Both the position numbers and the translations under genes were made by a program. Positions 32,736 through 41,250 of a stretch of DNA of 64,000 nt are shown piece by piece. Under the pieces are notes generated by a model, which ran no database searches, had not been told where the DNA came from, and saw only the letters and a list, made by a program, of their open reading frames with translations. Source of the DNA: Chryseosolibacter sp964393795 (GTDB lineage: Bacteria; Bacteroidota; Bacteroidia; Cytophagales; Cyclobacteriaceae); NCBI GenBank assembly GCA_964393795.1, contig CAYMWA010000005.1, positions 6,203-70,202 on the forward strand, in the 5' to 3' direction. Each line of letters begins with the position of its first letter. Within the stretch, counting starts at the first letter, position 1.

Positions 32736-35381
32736 ATGCTAAGACTCAGCCCATTCCTATGCCTGCTGTTGGCCATCAGCGGTTGTACGGCAATTAACGA
32801 CAACTGCGAAATCGCAGACGCCGCCGAAGCGATGAAGATCTCCGATTCGCTTGCGACGAAATTGAACTGGCCAGAAAACCTGAACATCACCTATTTCGCC
32901 GGGCCTGCCGTTACGCCAAGTCCGGCGTGCCTGGCAGTCGCCGCCAGCGGTGAAGTCTTCGTCGGTGTTGACATGATTGGTTCATTGGGGAAGACGCCGG
33001 GAAAGGGCGCGATCATCAAACTGATTGACTGCAATAACGACGGCGTAGCTGACCGCCATACTGAATTTGCCAAGGTCGATAATCCGCGCGGCATCATCGC
33101 GCTCGACGATCGCGTTTTTGTATTGCATACTACTTTCTCGGAGGAAACAGGAATCGCCAGTGGTATGGACCTCGTTGTGTTCAGCGATGTGGATAACGAC
33201 GGCGTTGCCGATGGTCGTCCCGAACTACTCATTCAGGGCATCAGCAATCCCAAATTTATTCAGAGCCGTGGAACGGATCATGCAACCAACGGCATCCGCA
33301 TGGGCATCGACGGCTGGATATACATCGCGGTGGGTGACTTCGGATTCCATGATGCGGTTGACCGCGACGGAACGAAACTGACCATGCTCGGCGGCGGCAT
33401 TGTGCGCGTGCGACCCGACGGTACGGAGATGGAAGTCTATTCGCACGGCATGCGGAATATCTACGATGTGGCGATCGATCCATACATGAACATCTTTACG
33501 CGCGGCAATACGAACGACGGCGGAGGATGGAATGTGCGATTCAGCCATCAGATACAATCCGGGGAATATGGATACCCCGTACTGTTCAAACGCTTTACCA
33601 ATGAGATCATCCCCGCACTTATCGATGTAGGGGGCGGGTCGGGCACAGGATCGCTGTTTATGGACGATCCCAACTGGCCCGATGAATACAACCGTGTTCC
33701 CATGATGGCGGATTGGGGAAGAAGCAAACTGTATATCCACCGCGTAACGCCTGATCATGCAAGCTTCACCCAGCAACAGGAAGAATTTCTTACGCTGCCG
33801 CAGATCACTGACCTTGATGTCGATGGATCGGGCCGGCTTTTCCTTTCCGCCTGGGACGGTGCCGGCTACAAAGGCGATTCGAGCAAGGGCTTTGTTGTGC
33901 GTGCTGTACCTGAACAATGGCAATACAAACCATTTCCCAATATCGGCGAGGCCAGCGTCGACGAGTTGGTGCTGATGCTGCAATCCGATGCCGCCGTCGC
34001 ACGGCTGCAGGCGCAACAGGAACTCATTTCTCGCCCAACCGGTGAGACGACTGAGAAAGTATGGGCGGTTGCTCTTAATCAGGATGTATCACTCGACAAG
34101 CGGGTTGCTGCGATTTTTACCTACGCTCAAATTGCCGGTGAAAAAGCCATTGACAATCTTGTTACGCTGACGGCTCAACAGGATGTAAGGGAGTTTGCCC
34201 TCCGCGCACTTGCTGACCGCAAGAAATTTGCTGAGCAGGTGCCGACTGCACCATTTGTGAAAGGACTCCATGACAGTGATGCGCGTGTCCGCGTGGCGGC
34301 TGCGATCGGCCTGGGCCGGTTGGGCAAACCCGAGGCCGCACAAGCATTGTTGACAGTACAAGTTCCGCCGTCGTTTGCTGCGCCGGAAAAAGGAGATGAA
34401 GGACCTCATGCTACACCCAATGCTTCCGTAATTCCTGCACATGTTGCTGTGCATGCACTGGTGGCGCTTAACGCGGTTGATGCGTGTGTCGACGCGGTCA
34501 AATCAGATCAGTCAAAGCTGGCACTTTGGGCTTTGTCTTACATGCATGACAAACGAGCGGTCGATGGATTGATAGACGCTTACAACGAGACCACTGATGC
34601 AAATTTTAAGGCGGCCCTTTTGACCACGCTCTCTCGCCTTTATCAAAAAGAAGCGCCCTATGATGCCTCCTGGTGGTGGGGTACCCGACCGGACACGCGG
34701 GGTCCATATTATAACCCGGTGGAATGGGAGGCGTCGTCTACGATTAAGAATTTCCTTGTAGCGGAATGGCGGAAGTCTTCGCACGCTGGAAAGCAATTGT
34801 TTGCCGACCTAAATGGCAGCCACCGGATGGGAATCGCGATGTTCGGCGGCGCTGAACCGATTATCCTCTATGAAGAGCGCGCGATTGACCTGGATCAGAT
34901 CAGAAGCAAAAAAGGCATGGTTGGTTCGCATTCTATCGAAGATGTGATGCTCGCACTGGACGACATCAAGGGAGATGTGGCAGTTGGGAGAGGGCTTTTC
35001 AGAAAGCAGGGATGTTCGGCCTGTCACAGCCTCTCGACGGATGAAGTGATGAAGGGACCGTTTATGGGGCAAATAGGATCGATTATGTCAAAGGAACAGA
35101 TTGCAGAATCTATTCTCAAACCCAATGCGTCCATCTCCCAGGGATTCGCATCGGTGCAAATCAAAACAAAGGACAACAACAATTATACAGGCTTTGTGTC
35201 ACAGGAGTCGGTCGATCAGGTGGTGATCCGAAGCATAACCGGTGCGGTCTCTGTGATAAAAACGAGGGATATCGTTACGCGAAAGGAGTTGGAGAATTCG
35301 ATGATGCCTGTGGGACTTGCGAATTCACTATCGTTTGAAGAGTTCGCGTCGTTGGTTGCATTTTTGTCGGAACAAAAGTAG
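32736..35381 (+). CDS. PVC-type secreted dehydrogenase: beta-propeller, HEAT repeats and cytochrome c domain
   Basis: This lipoprotein has 881 residues (lipobox Cys17, AISGC). A six-bladed propeller of the membrane-bound-dehydrogenase type (TIGR02604-like) spans about 40-390 (IKLIDCNNDGVADRHTEF, NPRGIIALDDRVFV, GSLFMDDPNWP). HEAT-like helical repeats fill about 400-640 (DARVRVAAAIGLGRLGKPEAA). The C-terminal haem c domain has CSACH at 760-764 and the SILKPNASISQGF and MPVGLANSLSFEEF blocks. It likely oxidises a sugar or alcohol and passes electrons to its own haem; this is inferred from the domain set. The amidohydrolase lipoprotein gene follows after 18 bases. The partial gene at 1-1122 has the same kind of haem domain. 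Confidence 0.9.
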   Translation: MLRLSPFLCLLLAISGCTAINDNCEIADAAEAMKISDSLATKLNWPENLNITYFAGPAVTPSPACLAVAASGEVFVGVDMIGSLGKTPGKGAIIKLIDCNNDGVADRHTEFAKVDNPRGIIALDDRVFVLHTTFSEETGIASGMDLVVFSDVDNDGVADGRPELLIQGISNPKFIQSRGTDHATNGIRMGIDGWIYIAVGDFGFHDAVDRDGTKLTMLGGGIVRVRPDGTEMEVYSHGMRNIYDVAIDPYMNIFTRGNTNDGGGWNVRFSHQIQSGEYGYPVLFKRFTNEIIPALIDVGGGSGTGSLFMDDPNWPDEYNRVPMMADWGRSKLYIHRVTPDHASFTQQQEEFLTLPQITDLDVDGSGRLFLSAWDGAGYKGDSSKGFVVRAVPEQWQYKPFPNIGEASVDELVLMLQSDAAVARLQAQQELISRPTGETTEKVWAVALNQDVSLDKRVAAIFTYAQIAGEKAIDNLVTLTAQQDVREFALRALADRKKFAEQVPTAPFVKGLHDSDARVRVAAAIGLGRLGKPEAAQALLTVQVPPSFAAPEKGDEGPHATPNASVIPAHVAVHALVALNAVDACVDAVKSDQSKLALWALSYMHDKRAVDGLIDAYNETTDANFKAALLTTLSRLYQKEAPYDASWWWGTRPDTRGPYYNPVEWEASSTIKNFLVAEWRKSSHAGKQLFADLNGSHRMGIAMFGGAEPIILYEERAIDLDQIRSKKGMVGSHSIEDVMLALDDIKGDVAVGRGLFRKQGCSACHSLSTDEVMKGPFMGQIGSIMSKEQIAESILKPNASISQGFASVQIKTKDNNNYTGFVSQESVDQVVIRSITGAVSVIKTRDIVTRKELENSMMPVGLANSLSFEEFASLVAFLSEQK

Positions 35382-35399
35382 TGAAAGGTGTTTTACGTT

Positions 35400-36686
35400 A
35401 TGAATCATCTGCGTGGCTTATCCGTCGTTGCGCTGGTAGCGCTGGCGGCTTGCAACAGTACCGAAACGTCCGAAGGCGCGTACACGGCCATGGTCGGTGC
35501 GACAATCATCGACGGCAACGGCGGTACGCCGGTGACTGATGGGGTGTTGCTTATTCGCGATGGCCGTGTTGTGGCAATAGGGACCCGCGATCAGGTGAAT
35601 ATTCCTGGTGACGCTAAAATATCGGATGTTTCCGGGAAGTTTATCATGCCTGGCATTATCAATGCGCACGGTCACGTAGGCAATACGAAAGGAATCGAGG
35701 GCGGACACTATTCCCGCGAGAATGTACTCGACAACCTCGCCATCTACGCGCGGTATGGCGTGACGACGGTTGTCAGCCTTGGCGACGACGGGAAAGAAGC
35801 CGTTCCGCTGCGTCAGGTGAATGACAGCCTTGCTACAGATCGCGCACGACTCTTCATCGCAGGCGACGTGATCACAGGGAAAACACCTGAAGAAGCACGT
35901 CAGGTGGTGGACAACAACCACGCTATGGGTGTCGACTTCATGAAGATAAGAGTGGATGATAACCTGGGCAACAGTGAAAAGATGTCGGAAGATGTATACC
36001 GCGCGGTGATTGACTACAGCCATGAACTCGGATACCGCATTGCCACGCATATGTACTACCTTGAAGATGCGCGAAAACTGCTGGAAGCCGGCACGGACCT
36101 GATTGCGCATAGCGTCAGGGATATGCCCGTTGATGAGGCGTTCATCACGCTAATTAAAAGAAGGGATGTGGGCTATTGTCCAACGCTGACGCGAGAGGTG
36201 TCGACTTTCGTTTACGGAGATACAGCGGAATTTTTTAGTGATCCCTTTTTTCAACGTGAATATGACAGCGCCACCATTCAGCCGCTTTTGGATCCCGCAC
36301 GTCAACAGCGCATCAGGGACAACCGGAATGCGCAAATCTATAGGCGTCAGCTTCCGCAGGCCATGAAGAACCTCAAGACACTCTCCGATGCCGGTGTGCC
36401 AATAGTTTTTGGCACTGACAGCGGCGTCCCCACCAGGTTCATGGGGTATTTTGAGCACCTTGAGATGGAAATGATGGCGGAGGCAGGCATGATGCCGATG
36501 GAGATTATCACATCAGCCTCAAAGAGTGCCGCACACTACATGGGACTGCCAAACCTCGGCACGCTGTCACGCGGCAACTGGGCAGACTTTATTGTATTGG
36601 ATGCCGATCCGCTACAAGACATACGGAACACAAGAAAAATATCCGCGGTCTATATTGGTGGCGAGGCGTTGCAAGATAAACGGTGA
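35400..36686 (+). CDS. Amidohydrolase lipoprotein (imidazolonepropionase-like)
   Basis: This is a secreted amidohydrolase of 428 residues. The lipobox is LAAC (Cys18). The metal-ligand motifs of the superfamily are present: the N-terminal H-x-H in INAHGHVG, a His in IATHMYY, another in LIAHSVRD and the Asp in VFGTDSGVP. The ATG at 35400 is preferred to the GTG at 35388 because it starts the signal peptide. It is 18 bases downstream of the cytochrome/propeller gene and is probably co-transcribed, so both may process one extracellular compound. Substrate classes in this group include prolyl dipeptides and cyclic amides; the actual one is unknown. Confidence 0.88.
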   Translation: MNHLRGLSVVALVALAACNSTETSEGAYTAMVGATIIDGNGGTPVTDGVLLIRDGRVVAIGTRDQVNIPGDAKISDVSGKFIMPGIINAHGHVGNTKGIEGGHYSRENVLDNLAIYARYGVTTVVSLGDDGKEAVPLRQVNDSLATDRARLFIAGDVITGKTPEEARQVVDNNHAMGVDFMKIRVDDNLGNSEKMSEDVYRAVIDYSHELGYRIATHMYYLEDARKLLEAGTDLIAHSVRDMPVDEAFITLIKRRDVGYCPTLTREVSTFVYGDTAEFFSDPFFQREYDSATIQPLLDPARQQRIRDNRNAQIYRRQLPQAMKNLKTLSDAGVPIVFGTDSGVPTRFMGYFEHLEMEMMAEAGMMPMEIITSASKSAAHYMGLPNLGTLSRGNWADFIVLDADPLQDIRNTRKISAVYIGGEALQDKR

Positions 36687-36693
36687 TGATCAA

Positions 36694-38073
36694 TCAAAGC
36701 GATGCATAAAGATCATTGAACGCTTCCGTCATCGACGGGTGTGTAAAGATCGTGTCCCGTATGAGCCGATAATCCAGTCCCGCGTTCATCGCTATCTGAA
36801 TCGTGTTGATCATTTCGCTGGCTTCGGCACAGAATAGCGTACATCCCAGTATCTTGTTTGTGTCGGCATCGACCACACTCTTCAGTAGTCCTTGCGTCTT
36901 ATTCAGTATGCGCGCTCTCGGTATGGCAGCAGCCGGTAGTTTCGCCACCTTTACGTTGAGGCCTGCGGCGATAGCTTCCTTCTCGCGCAAGCCGATGTGC
37001 GCGAGGGGTGGCGTAATAAAAACGGAAGAAGCCGTCATTCTTCTTTTTCTTACAGAATCATAGGGTCCGCCCGATAGCTGGTCACGGATGATGCGGAAAT
37101 CATCAAGTGAAATGTAGGTAAACTGCGGCCCGCCGTTGATGTCGCCAACAGCCCAGATATCCTTCACATTGGTTTTCAGTTGATCATCAACTGCTATGAA
37201 GCCACGCACGTCAGTCTTTATCCCGGCAGCTTCAATGTTGAGTCCATCGAGATTAGGCCTGCGCCCCGTTGCGAGCAACACCGCCGATCCTTCGATCGAG
37301 GCAGGAGTTCCATTGACGTCCTTAAAGTGGACGCCAATACCCGTCGTTGAATCGTCAACGCTTTCAATCGTTACGCCATTGATGATGTTGATGCCCTTAT
37401 CAGTCAGGTTTTTGTGAATCAGGTTTGCGATATCCGTGTCTTCTCGTGGTAAGAAGGTTTTTCCCCGGTCGAGCACCGTAACGCTTGAGCCAAATTTGGC
37501 GTACATGTCTGCAAATTCCAGACCGATGAAGCCGGCACCAATGATGATCAGCTTAGAAGGCAATCCTGTCTTTTCCATCAGCGATGCGCTTGTAAACACC
37601 CTTTGCGAATTATTGATTCCTTTGATGTTCGGTATGAAGGGCGCGGTTCCGGTATTGACAAATATTCGGTCAGCAGTTGCCTGAATTTCTTCGCCCGTGT
37701 CGTTAAGCACAATGCCCACCTCGTGTGGTGACAGGAAGCGCGCGCTGCCCGTTATGATTGTCACAGAAGGAAGTTGATCCAACTTCTTATAGTTTGATTG
37801 CCGTAGAAAAGCGGTGAGGTCATCCTTTAAAGCAATCGCTTCGGGATAGGGGATGTTTTTTTCCGCGTTGGTGATGAGCGCCTTGCTGGGGATGCAGGCG
37901 ATATTGATGCAGGCACCACCATACATCTTTTCAGATCGCTCGATGAGCGCAACTTCTTCCCCTTTCGTCGCCAGCCAGGCCGCCAGCGTCTTTCCGCCTT
38001 TTCCGAAACCGATAATGAGATTGCGATAATGATTCCTGATGTCTTTCATAAGATGCGTTTTGGATGGCGCCAT
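36694..38073 (-). CDS. rclA: RclA-like pyridine nucleotide-disulfide oxidoreductase
   Basis: This flavoprotein has 459 residues, or 451 from the ATG at 38049. The FAD motif is IIGFGKGGKTLA. The redox pair is C55/C60 in YGGACINIACIPSK, the NAD(P) motif is IIGAGFIGLEFADM, and the C-terminal catalytic block is FTHPSMTEAF. The long stretches GDINGGPQFTYISLDDFRI and LPAAAIPRARILN closely match E. coli RclA, a copper(II) reductase that protects against reactive chlorine species. It has no N-terminal metal-binding domain, so it is not a typical MerA. It is alone on the minus strand and converges with the amidohydrolase gene, 7 bases apart. No RclR regulator gene is nearby. Confidence 0.85.
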   Translation of the reverse strand: MAPSKTHLMKDIRNHYRNLIIGFGKGGKTLAAWLATKGEEVALIERSEKMYGGACINIACIPSKALITNAEKNIPYPEAIALKDDLTAFLRQSNYKKLDQLPSVTIITGSARFLSPHEVGIVLNDTGEEIQATADRIFVNTGTAPFIPNIKGINNSQRVFTSASLMEKTGLPSKLIIIGAGFIGLEFADMYAKFGSSVTVLDRGKTFLPREDTDIANLIHKNLTDKGINIINGVTIESVDDSTTGIGVHFKDVNGTPASIEGSAVLLATGRRPNLDGLNIEAAGIKTDVRGFIAVDDQLKTNVKDIWAVGDINGGPQFTYISLDDFRIIRDQLSGGPYDSVRKRRMTASSVFITPPLAHIGLREKEAIAAGLNVKVAKLPAAAIPRARILNKTQGLLKSVVDADTNKILGCTLFCAEASEMINTIQIAMNAGLDYRLIRDTIFTHPSMTEAFNDLYASL

Positions 38074-38134
38074 CCCGGCTTTTTCTGGGGCGGTAAATGG
38101 CTTCGTTCCCAGTAAGTATAAGAGCGCTTAATGT

Positions 38135-38158
38135 AGGATTTTTTCGTAAAAGAATCCT
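38135..38158. repeat. Hairpin between divergent genes
   Basis: AGGATTTTTT and AAAAGAATCCT pair over 10 bp (one bulged G) around CGT. It lies in the 286-base gap between the RclA-like gene and the EamA gene. It could be an operator or leader hairpin. Confidence 0.35.
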
Positions 38159-38359
38159 GTGCGATTGGCCGCGTGCGTGTAGGGACTTGTTTTGCGATAG
38201 CGGTAGGCCAGCAGGAAAGGATTTAATGGATTATATACGTGGATTTTTTTACCCAATCCAGAGTAGAATGCGTCATTAGGCCTTTTTTGCCCGAATAAGT
38301 GGTAAAATTGCACCCCGGCGGCGCGAGGCCGACGGGCAACATCTAAGGGATAAGGTTCA

Positions 38360-39238
38360 ATGGATAAAAGATTAAAAGGAAGTCTTCTTATTGCGCTGGG
38401 CGCTTCCAGTTATGGTATGCTCGCCACCTTCGTCAAAATCGCTTACAAGGAAGGCTTTACGATAGGGGAGGTGACCATTTCACAGTTCGCGCTTGGCTTT
38501 GCGGGACTTTCAGTCTTGACGTTGTTGAGCCGGCGCTCGGCGCGTGCGCCCGTAAGTGTATCGGGTGAAAAAAGTATTTGGAAGTTGATAGTTGCAGGTC
38601 TTGCGATGGGACTGACAGGCACCAGCTACTACATGGCGGTGAAGTATGTTCCCGTAAGTGTCGGGATTGTCTTGTTGATGCAAGCGGTGTGGATGGGTGT
38701 AGTGCTCGAGATGGTGTTGCATAGAAAAGCGCCCGGCGTTCGCAAGATTGTCGCTACCGTAATCATTCTTGGCGGAACAGCACTTGCTACGCAGCTACTG
38801 GGTCAATCGGTCGACGTCAACTGGAAGGGTTTTGCATGGGGCATCGTCGCCGCAATGGCCTACACCACATCGATGTATGCCGCCAACCATATCGCATTGG
38901 GATTCCCTCCATTAAAGAGAAGTCTCTACATGATTCTTGGCGGCTTGATCACTGTCGTGGTTATCTTCCATTCTTCATTAACCCACGATTTTTCGCATAC
39001 TATCATTTTTCGTTGGGGATGGTTGCTCGCTTTGTTCGGCACCATCCTTCCGCCGCTGCTTTTTAATCGTGGAATGCCCCTGACCGGCGTGGGACTCGGC
39101 GCCATTGTCGCGTCAGTCGAAATACCGGTGTCAATTGCCATGGCCCAGTTGCTCCTTGGCGAATCGGTAACTTTTGTGCAATGGGTAGGCGTCGTACTTA
39201 TTTTGTTTGCCGTGGCGTTTATGAATATGGGGAAGTAG
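38360..39238 (+). CDS. EamA/DMT-superfamily transporter
   Basis: This inner-membrane transporter has 292 residues and ten predicted helices arranged as two EamA repeats (about 7-135 and 155-290). Typical blocks are SSYGMLATFVKIAYKEGF in helix 1 and GLGAIVASVEIPVSIAMAQLLLGE in repeat 2. EamA proteins export amino acids, nucleosides or other small metabolites, and the cargo cannot be read from sequence. It is divergent from the RclA-like gene and stands alone. Confidence 0.9.
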   Translation: MDKRLKGSLLIALGASSYGMLATFVKIAYKEGFTIGEVTISQFALGFAGLSVLTLLSRRSARAPVSVSGEKSIWKLIVAGLAMGLTGTSYYMAVKYVPVSVGIVLLMQAVWMGVVLEMVLHRKAPGVRKIVATVIILGGTALATQLLGQSVDVNWKGFAWGIVAAMAYTTSMYAANHIALGFPPLKRSLYMILGGLITVVVIFHSSLTHDFSHTIIFRWGWLLALFGTILPPLLFNRGMPLTGVGLGAIVASVEIPVSIAMAQLLLGESVTFVQWVGVVLILFAVAFMNMGK

Positions 39239-39316
39239 GCAGATCTTTTTCAATTTCCGCTGGATTTCGCGCTGAACGTTTCTTTGGCAATGCAACAAGC
39301 TCATGCAACAATACAA

Positions 39317-39387
39317 AACGTATACGTTCACATTTTCTGTCGCGATACTTTGGTTCGAAGTGATATAATTAGTTATCTTCCGATAAC
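39317..39387. promoter_or_regulatory. Two dyad sites upstream of the ECF sigma gene
   Basis: AACGTATACGTT at 39317-39328 is a perfect 12-base palindrome. GTTATC at 39372-39377 and GATAAC at 39382-39387 form a second perfect dyad with a 4-base spacer. Both lie within 101 bases of the sigma-factor start and are candidate operator sites. Confidence 0.4.
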
Positions 39388-39417
39388 GTTTCAGTCTAGT
39401 TTCAACTTTGCATTCTC

Positions 39418-40005
39418 ATGCCAACTGACAGACGATATGACGAGGCCATGTTACTGGATGCCCTTCGCGAGGGGCGTGCGGATGCATTTGAAGAGATTTT
39501 CAACCGTCACTGGGAGAAACTGTACAGGCAGGCAAGATTTAAGTTGCAGTCACATGAGGAAGCGGAAGAAGTGCTCCAAAACATATTTTCGTCTCTCTGG
39601 GAGAGACGTGAGACATTGCTGATCACCAACTTAACCTTCTATTTGAATACGGCGTTGCGGAATCGGGTACTGAACGTCATCCGTAATAGATTACCGGAAA
39701 AGAAATCGTGGGAATATTACAAAACGTTCATTCCGAACAATCAGGAGACCACTGATCAGGATGTGGCGTTTGAGGAATTGAACAACGCGGTGGAGGTGGC
39801 GGTCGGGTATTTGCCCGAGAAATCCCGCCGGGTCTTTCAACTCAGTCGTATGGAGGGCCTTTCTAATTCGGAGATCGCTAACCTTCTCAACGTATCGGAA
39901 AAGGCCATAGAATATCACCTCACCAAATCGATCAGACTACTCCGCGTGCATTTGAAGGATTACATCACGATTTGGGCTATTCTGATGCTGGCAGACCATT
40001 TTTAG
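39418..40005 (+). CDS. ECF RNA polymerase sigma-70 factor (FecI-like)
   Basis: This ECF sigma factor has 195 residues. Region 2 lies at about 20-90 (FEEIFNRHWEKLYRQARFKL, EEAEEVLQNIFSSLWERRE) and region 4 at about 125-180 (LPEKSRRVFQLSRMEGLSNSEIANLLNVSEKAIEYHLTKS). This is the Bacteroidota FecI-like group that controls SusCD or TonB receptor genes. The following gene encodes its FecR partner and the SusC after that has an STN signalling domain, making a full trans-envelope circuit. A short hydrophobic end (IWAILMLADHF) is usual in this group. Confidence 0.95.
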   Translation: MPTDRRYDEAMLLDALREGRADAFEEIFNRHWEKLYRQARFKLQSHEEAEEVLQNIFSSLWERRETLLITNLTFYLNTALRNRVLNVIRNRLPEKKSWEYYKTFIPNNQETTDQDVAFEELNNAVEVAVGYLPEKSRRVFQLSRMEGLSNSEIANLLNVSEKAIEYHLTKSIRLLRVHLKDYITIWAILMLADHF

Positions 40006-40059
40006 AAAATTTTTGATCTTTTTCTTTAGGGATGTTGGTCGGCTGCGTGTCTTCTATAT

Positions 40060-41088
40060 ATGCCTAAGCCAGATTTGAAGCAGCACATTGCTGAAATCCT
40101 TGAAAAACATGCGCGTGGCGCCTGCACGCCCGAAGAAGAACAATTCCTGATTGAATGGTACAACAATATCGGTGACGAAAAAGATATTGATCCGGATATC
40201 GCATCGATGAGCCAGATCCGTCAGCGGATTTGGTCCAGGATCAATCCCCTTAAATTTAAGAAGCAATCACGCTCGTGGCCCTATAAGGTCGCCGCCATTA
40301 TCGTTTTTCCGGTCATGGTCGCGATCGGTCTCTATACGTTCTGGCCAGCCGACCAACACCACGAACTGGCACATGCACGTAAAAACGCAGTATCGACATT
40401 CTCATTACTAGATAGAGTCGTCAATGACGGGCCTGAGGCCCGCCGCGTTACCTTGAAAGACGGTAGCGTTATCACTCTTCAGCGCAACAGCGAAATTCAG
40501 TACGCATCGGCATTTAATTCGAAGATCAGAGCCGTGCGCCTGAAAGGCGAAGCATTTTTTGACATTACTCCTGACCCGAACCGCCCTTTCATGGTCTATG
40601 CCAATGAGGTGGTGACGAAAGTGCTGGGCACGAGCTTCAACATCAGGGCATATGACAAAGATGAAGAGATTACCGTCAGCGTAAAAACGGGTCGTGTTTC
40701 GGTATATACAAAGAGCCGCCATTCGGCGGGAGCAAATGCGCCTCCGCAAAATGAAGTGATCCTTACACCCAATCAGAAAATTGTATTTGATCGCCACAAC
40801 GAGGTAGTGTCAAAACAATTGGTCGAAGAGCCGGAAATCATATTGCCGGAATCTAACCTGTTTGCCATGCAATTCGAAGGTGCGCCGGTTCCGGAAATCC
40901 TGGACCTGCTTGCCGAAAGCTATGGAGTCGATATTTCGTTTGACAAGACCCTGTTAAAAAATTGCAGACTGACGACGTCGATGTCAGACGAAGGTCTGTA
41001 TGAAAGGATAGAAGTGATTTGCAAGGCTATCGGCGCATCTTATACGATTGAAGATGCGGTGATTATCATTACGAGTAGTGGATGTTAA
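40060..41088 (+). CDS. FecR-family anti-sigma factor
   Basis: This anti-sigma factor has 342 residues and one membrane segment at about 76-95. The cytoplasmic N-terminal part should hold the sigma factor. The periplasmic FecR domain starts near residue 123 (RRVTLKDGSVITLQRNSEIQY; LKGEAFFDITPDPNRPFMVYANEVVTKVLGTSFNIRAY). A DUF4974 domain at about 265-342 is STN-like. It receives the signal from the STN domain of the SusC encoded at 41251 and releases the sigma factor encoded just upstream, 54 bases away. Confidence 0.95.
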   Translation: MPKPDLKQHIAEILEKHARGACTPEEEQFLIEWYNNIGDEKDIDPDIASMSQIRQRIWSRINPLKFKKQSRSWPYKVAAIIVFPVMVAIGLYTFWPADQHHELAHARKNAVSTFSLLDRVVNDGPEARRVTLKDGSVITLQRNSEIQYASAFNSKIRAVRLKGEAFFDITPDPNRPFMVYANEVVTKVLGTSFNIRAYDKDEEITVSVKTGRVSVYTKSRHSAGANAPPQNEVILTPNQKIVFDRHNEVVSKQLVEEPEIILPESNLFAMQFEGAPVPEILDLLAESYGVDISFDKTLLKNCRLTTSMSDEGLYERIEVICKAIGASYTIEDAVIIITSSGC

Positions 41089-41147
41089 ACCTAAACCGTT
41101 GCCTATGACATAACAATACACATCCCAAAAACATACTTAAAAAAAGA

Positions 41148-41178
41148 GGGCTAATGATGCTGGTACCATCATCAGCCC
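41148..41178 (-). terminator. Terminator-like hairpin facing the minus strand
   Basis: GGGCT.ATGATG at 41148-41159 pairs with CATCAT.AGCCC at 41167-41178 (11 pairs, one mismatch). Read on the minus strand the stem is followed by TCTTTTTTTAAG, as in a rho-independent terminator. On the plus strand no T-run follows. It lies between the FecR and SusC genes, where no minus-strand gene is seen. Confidence 0.5.
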
Positions 41179-41250
41179 CTAATGCCCGCGCGAAATTCGC
41201 GCAGCACTAAGTTTTTGTCCAAAAACGTCAAACAAAAACCTTTTCAATTT

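Noticed and set aside
36694..38073. Mercuric reductase
   Set aside because: There is no N-terminal metal-binding domain or C-terminal cysteine pair, and the sequence matches RclA blocks.
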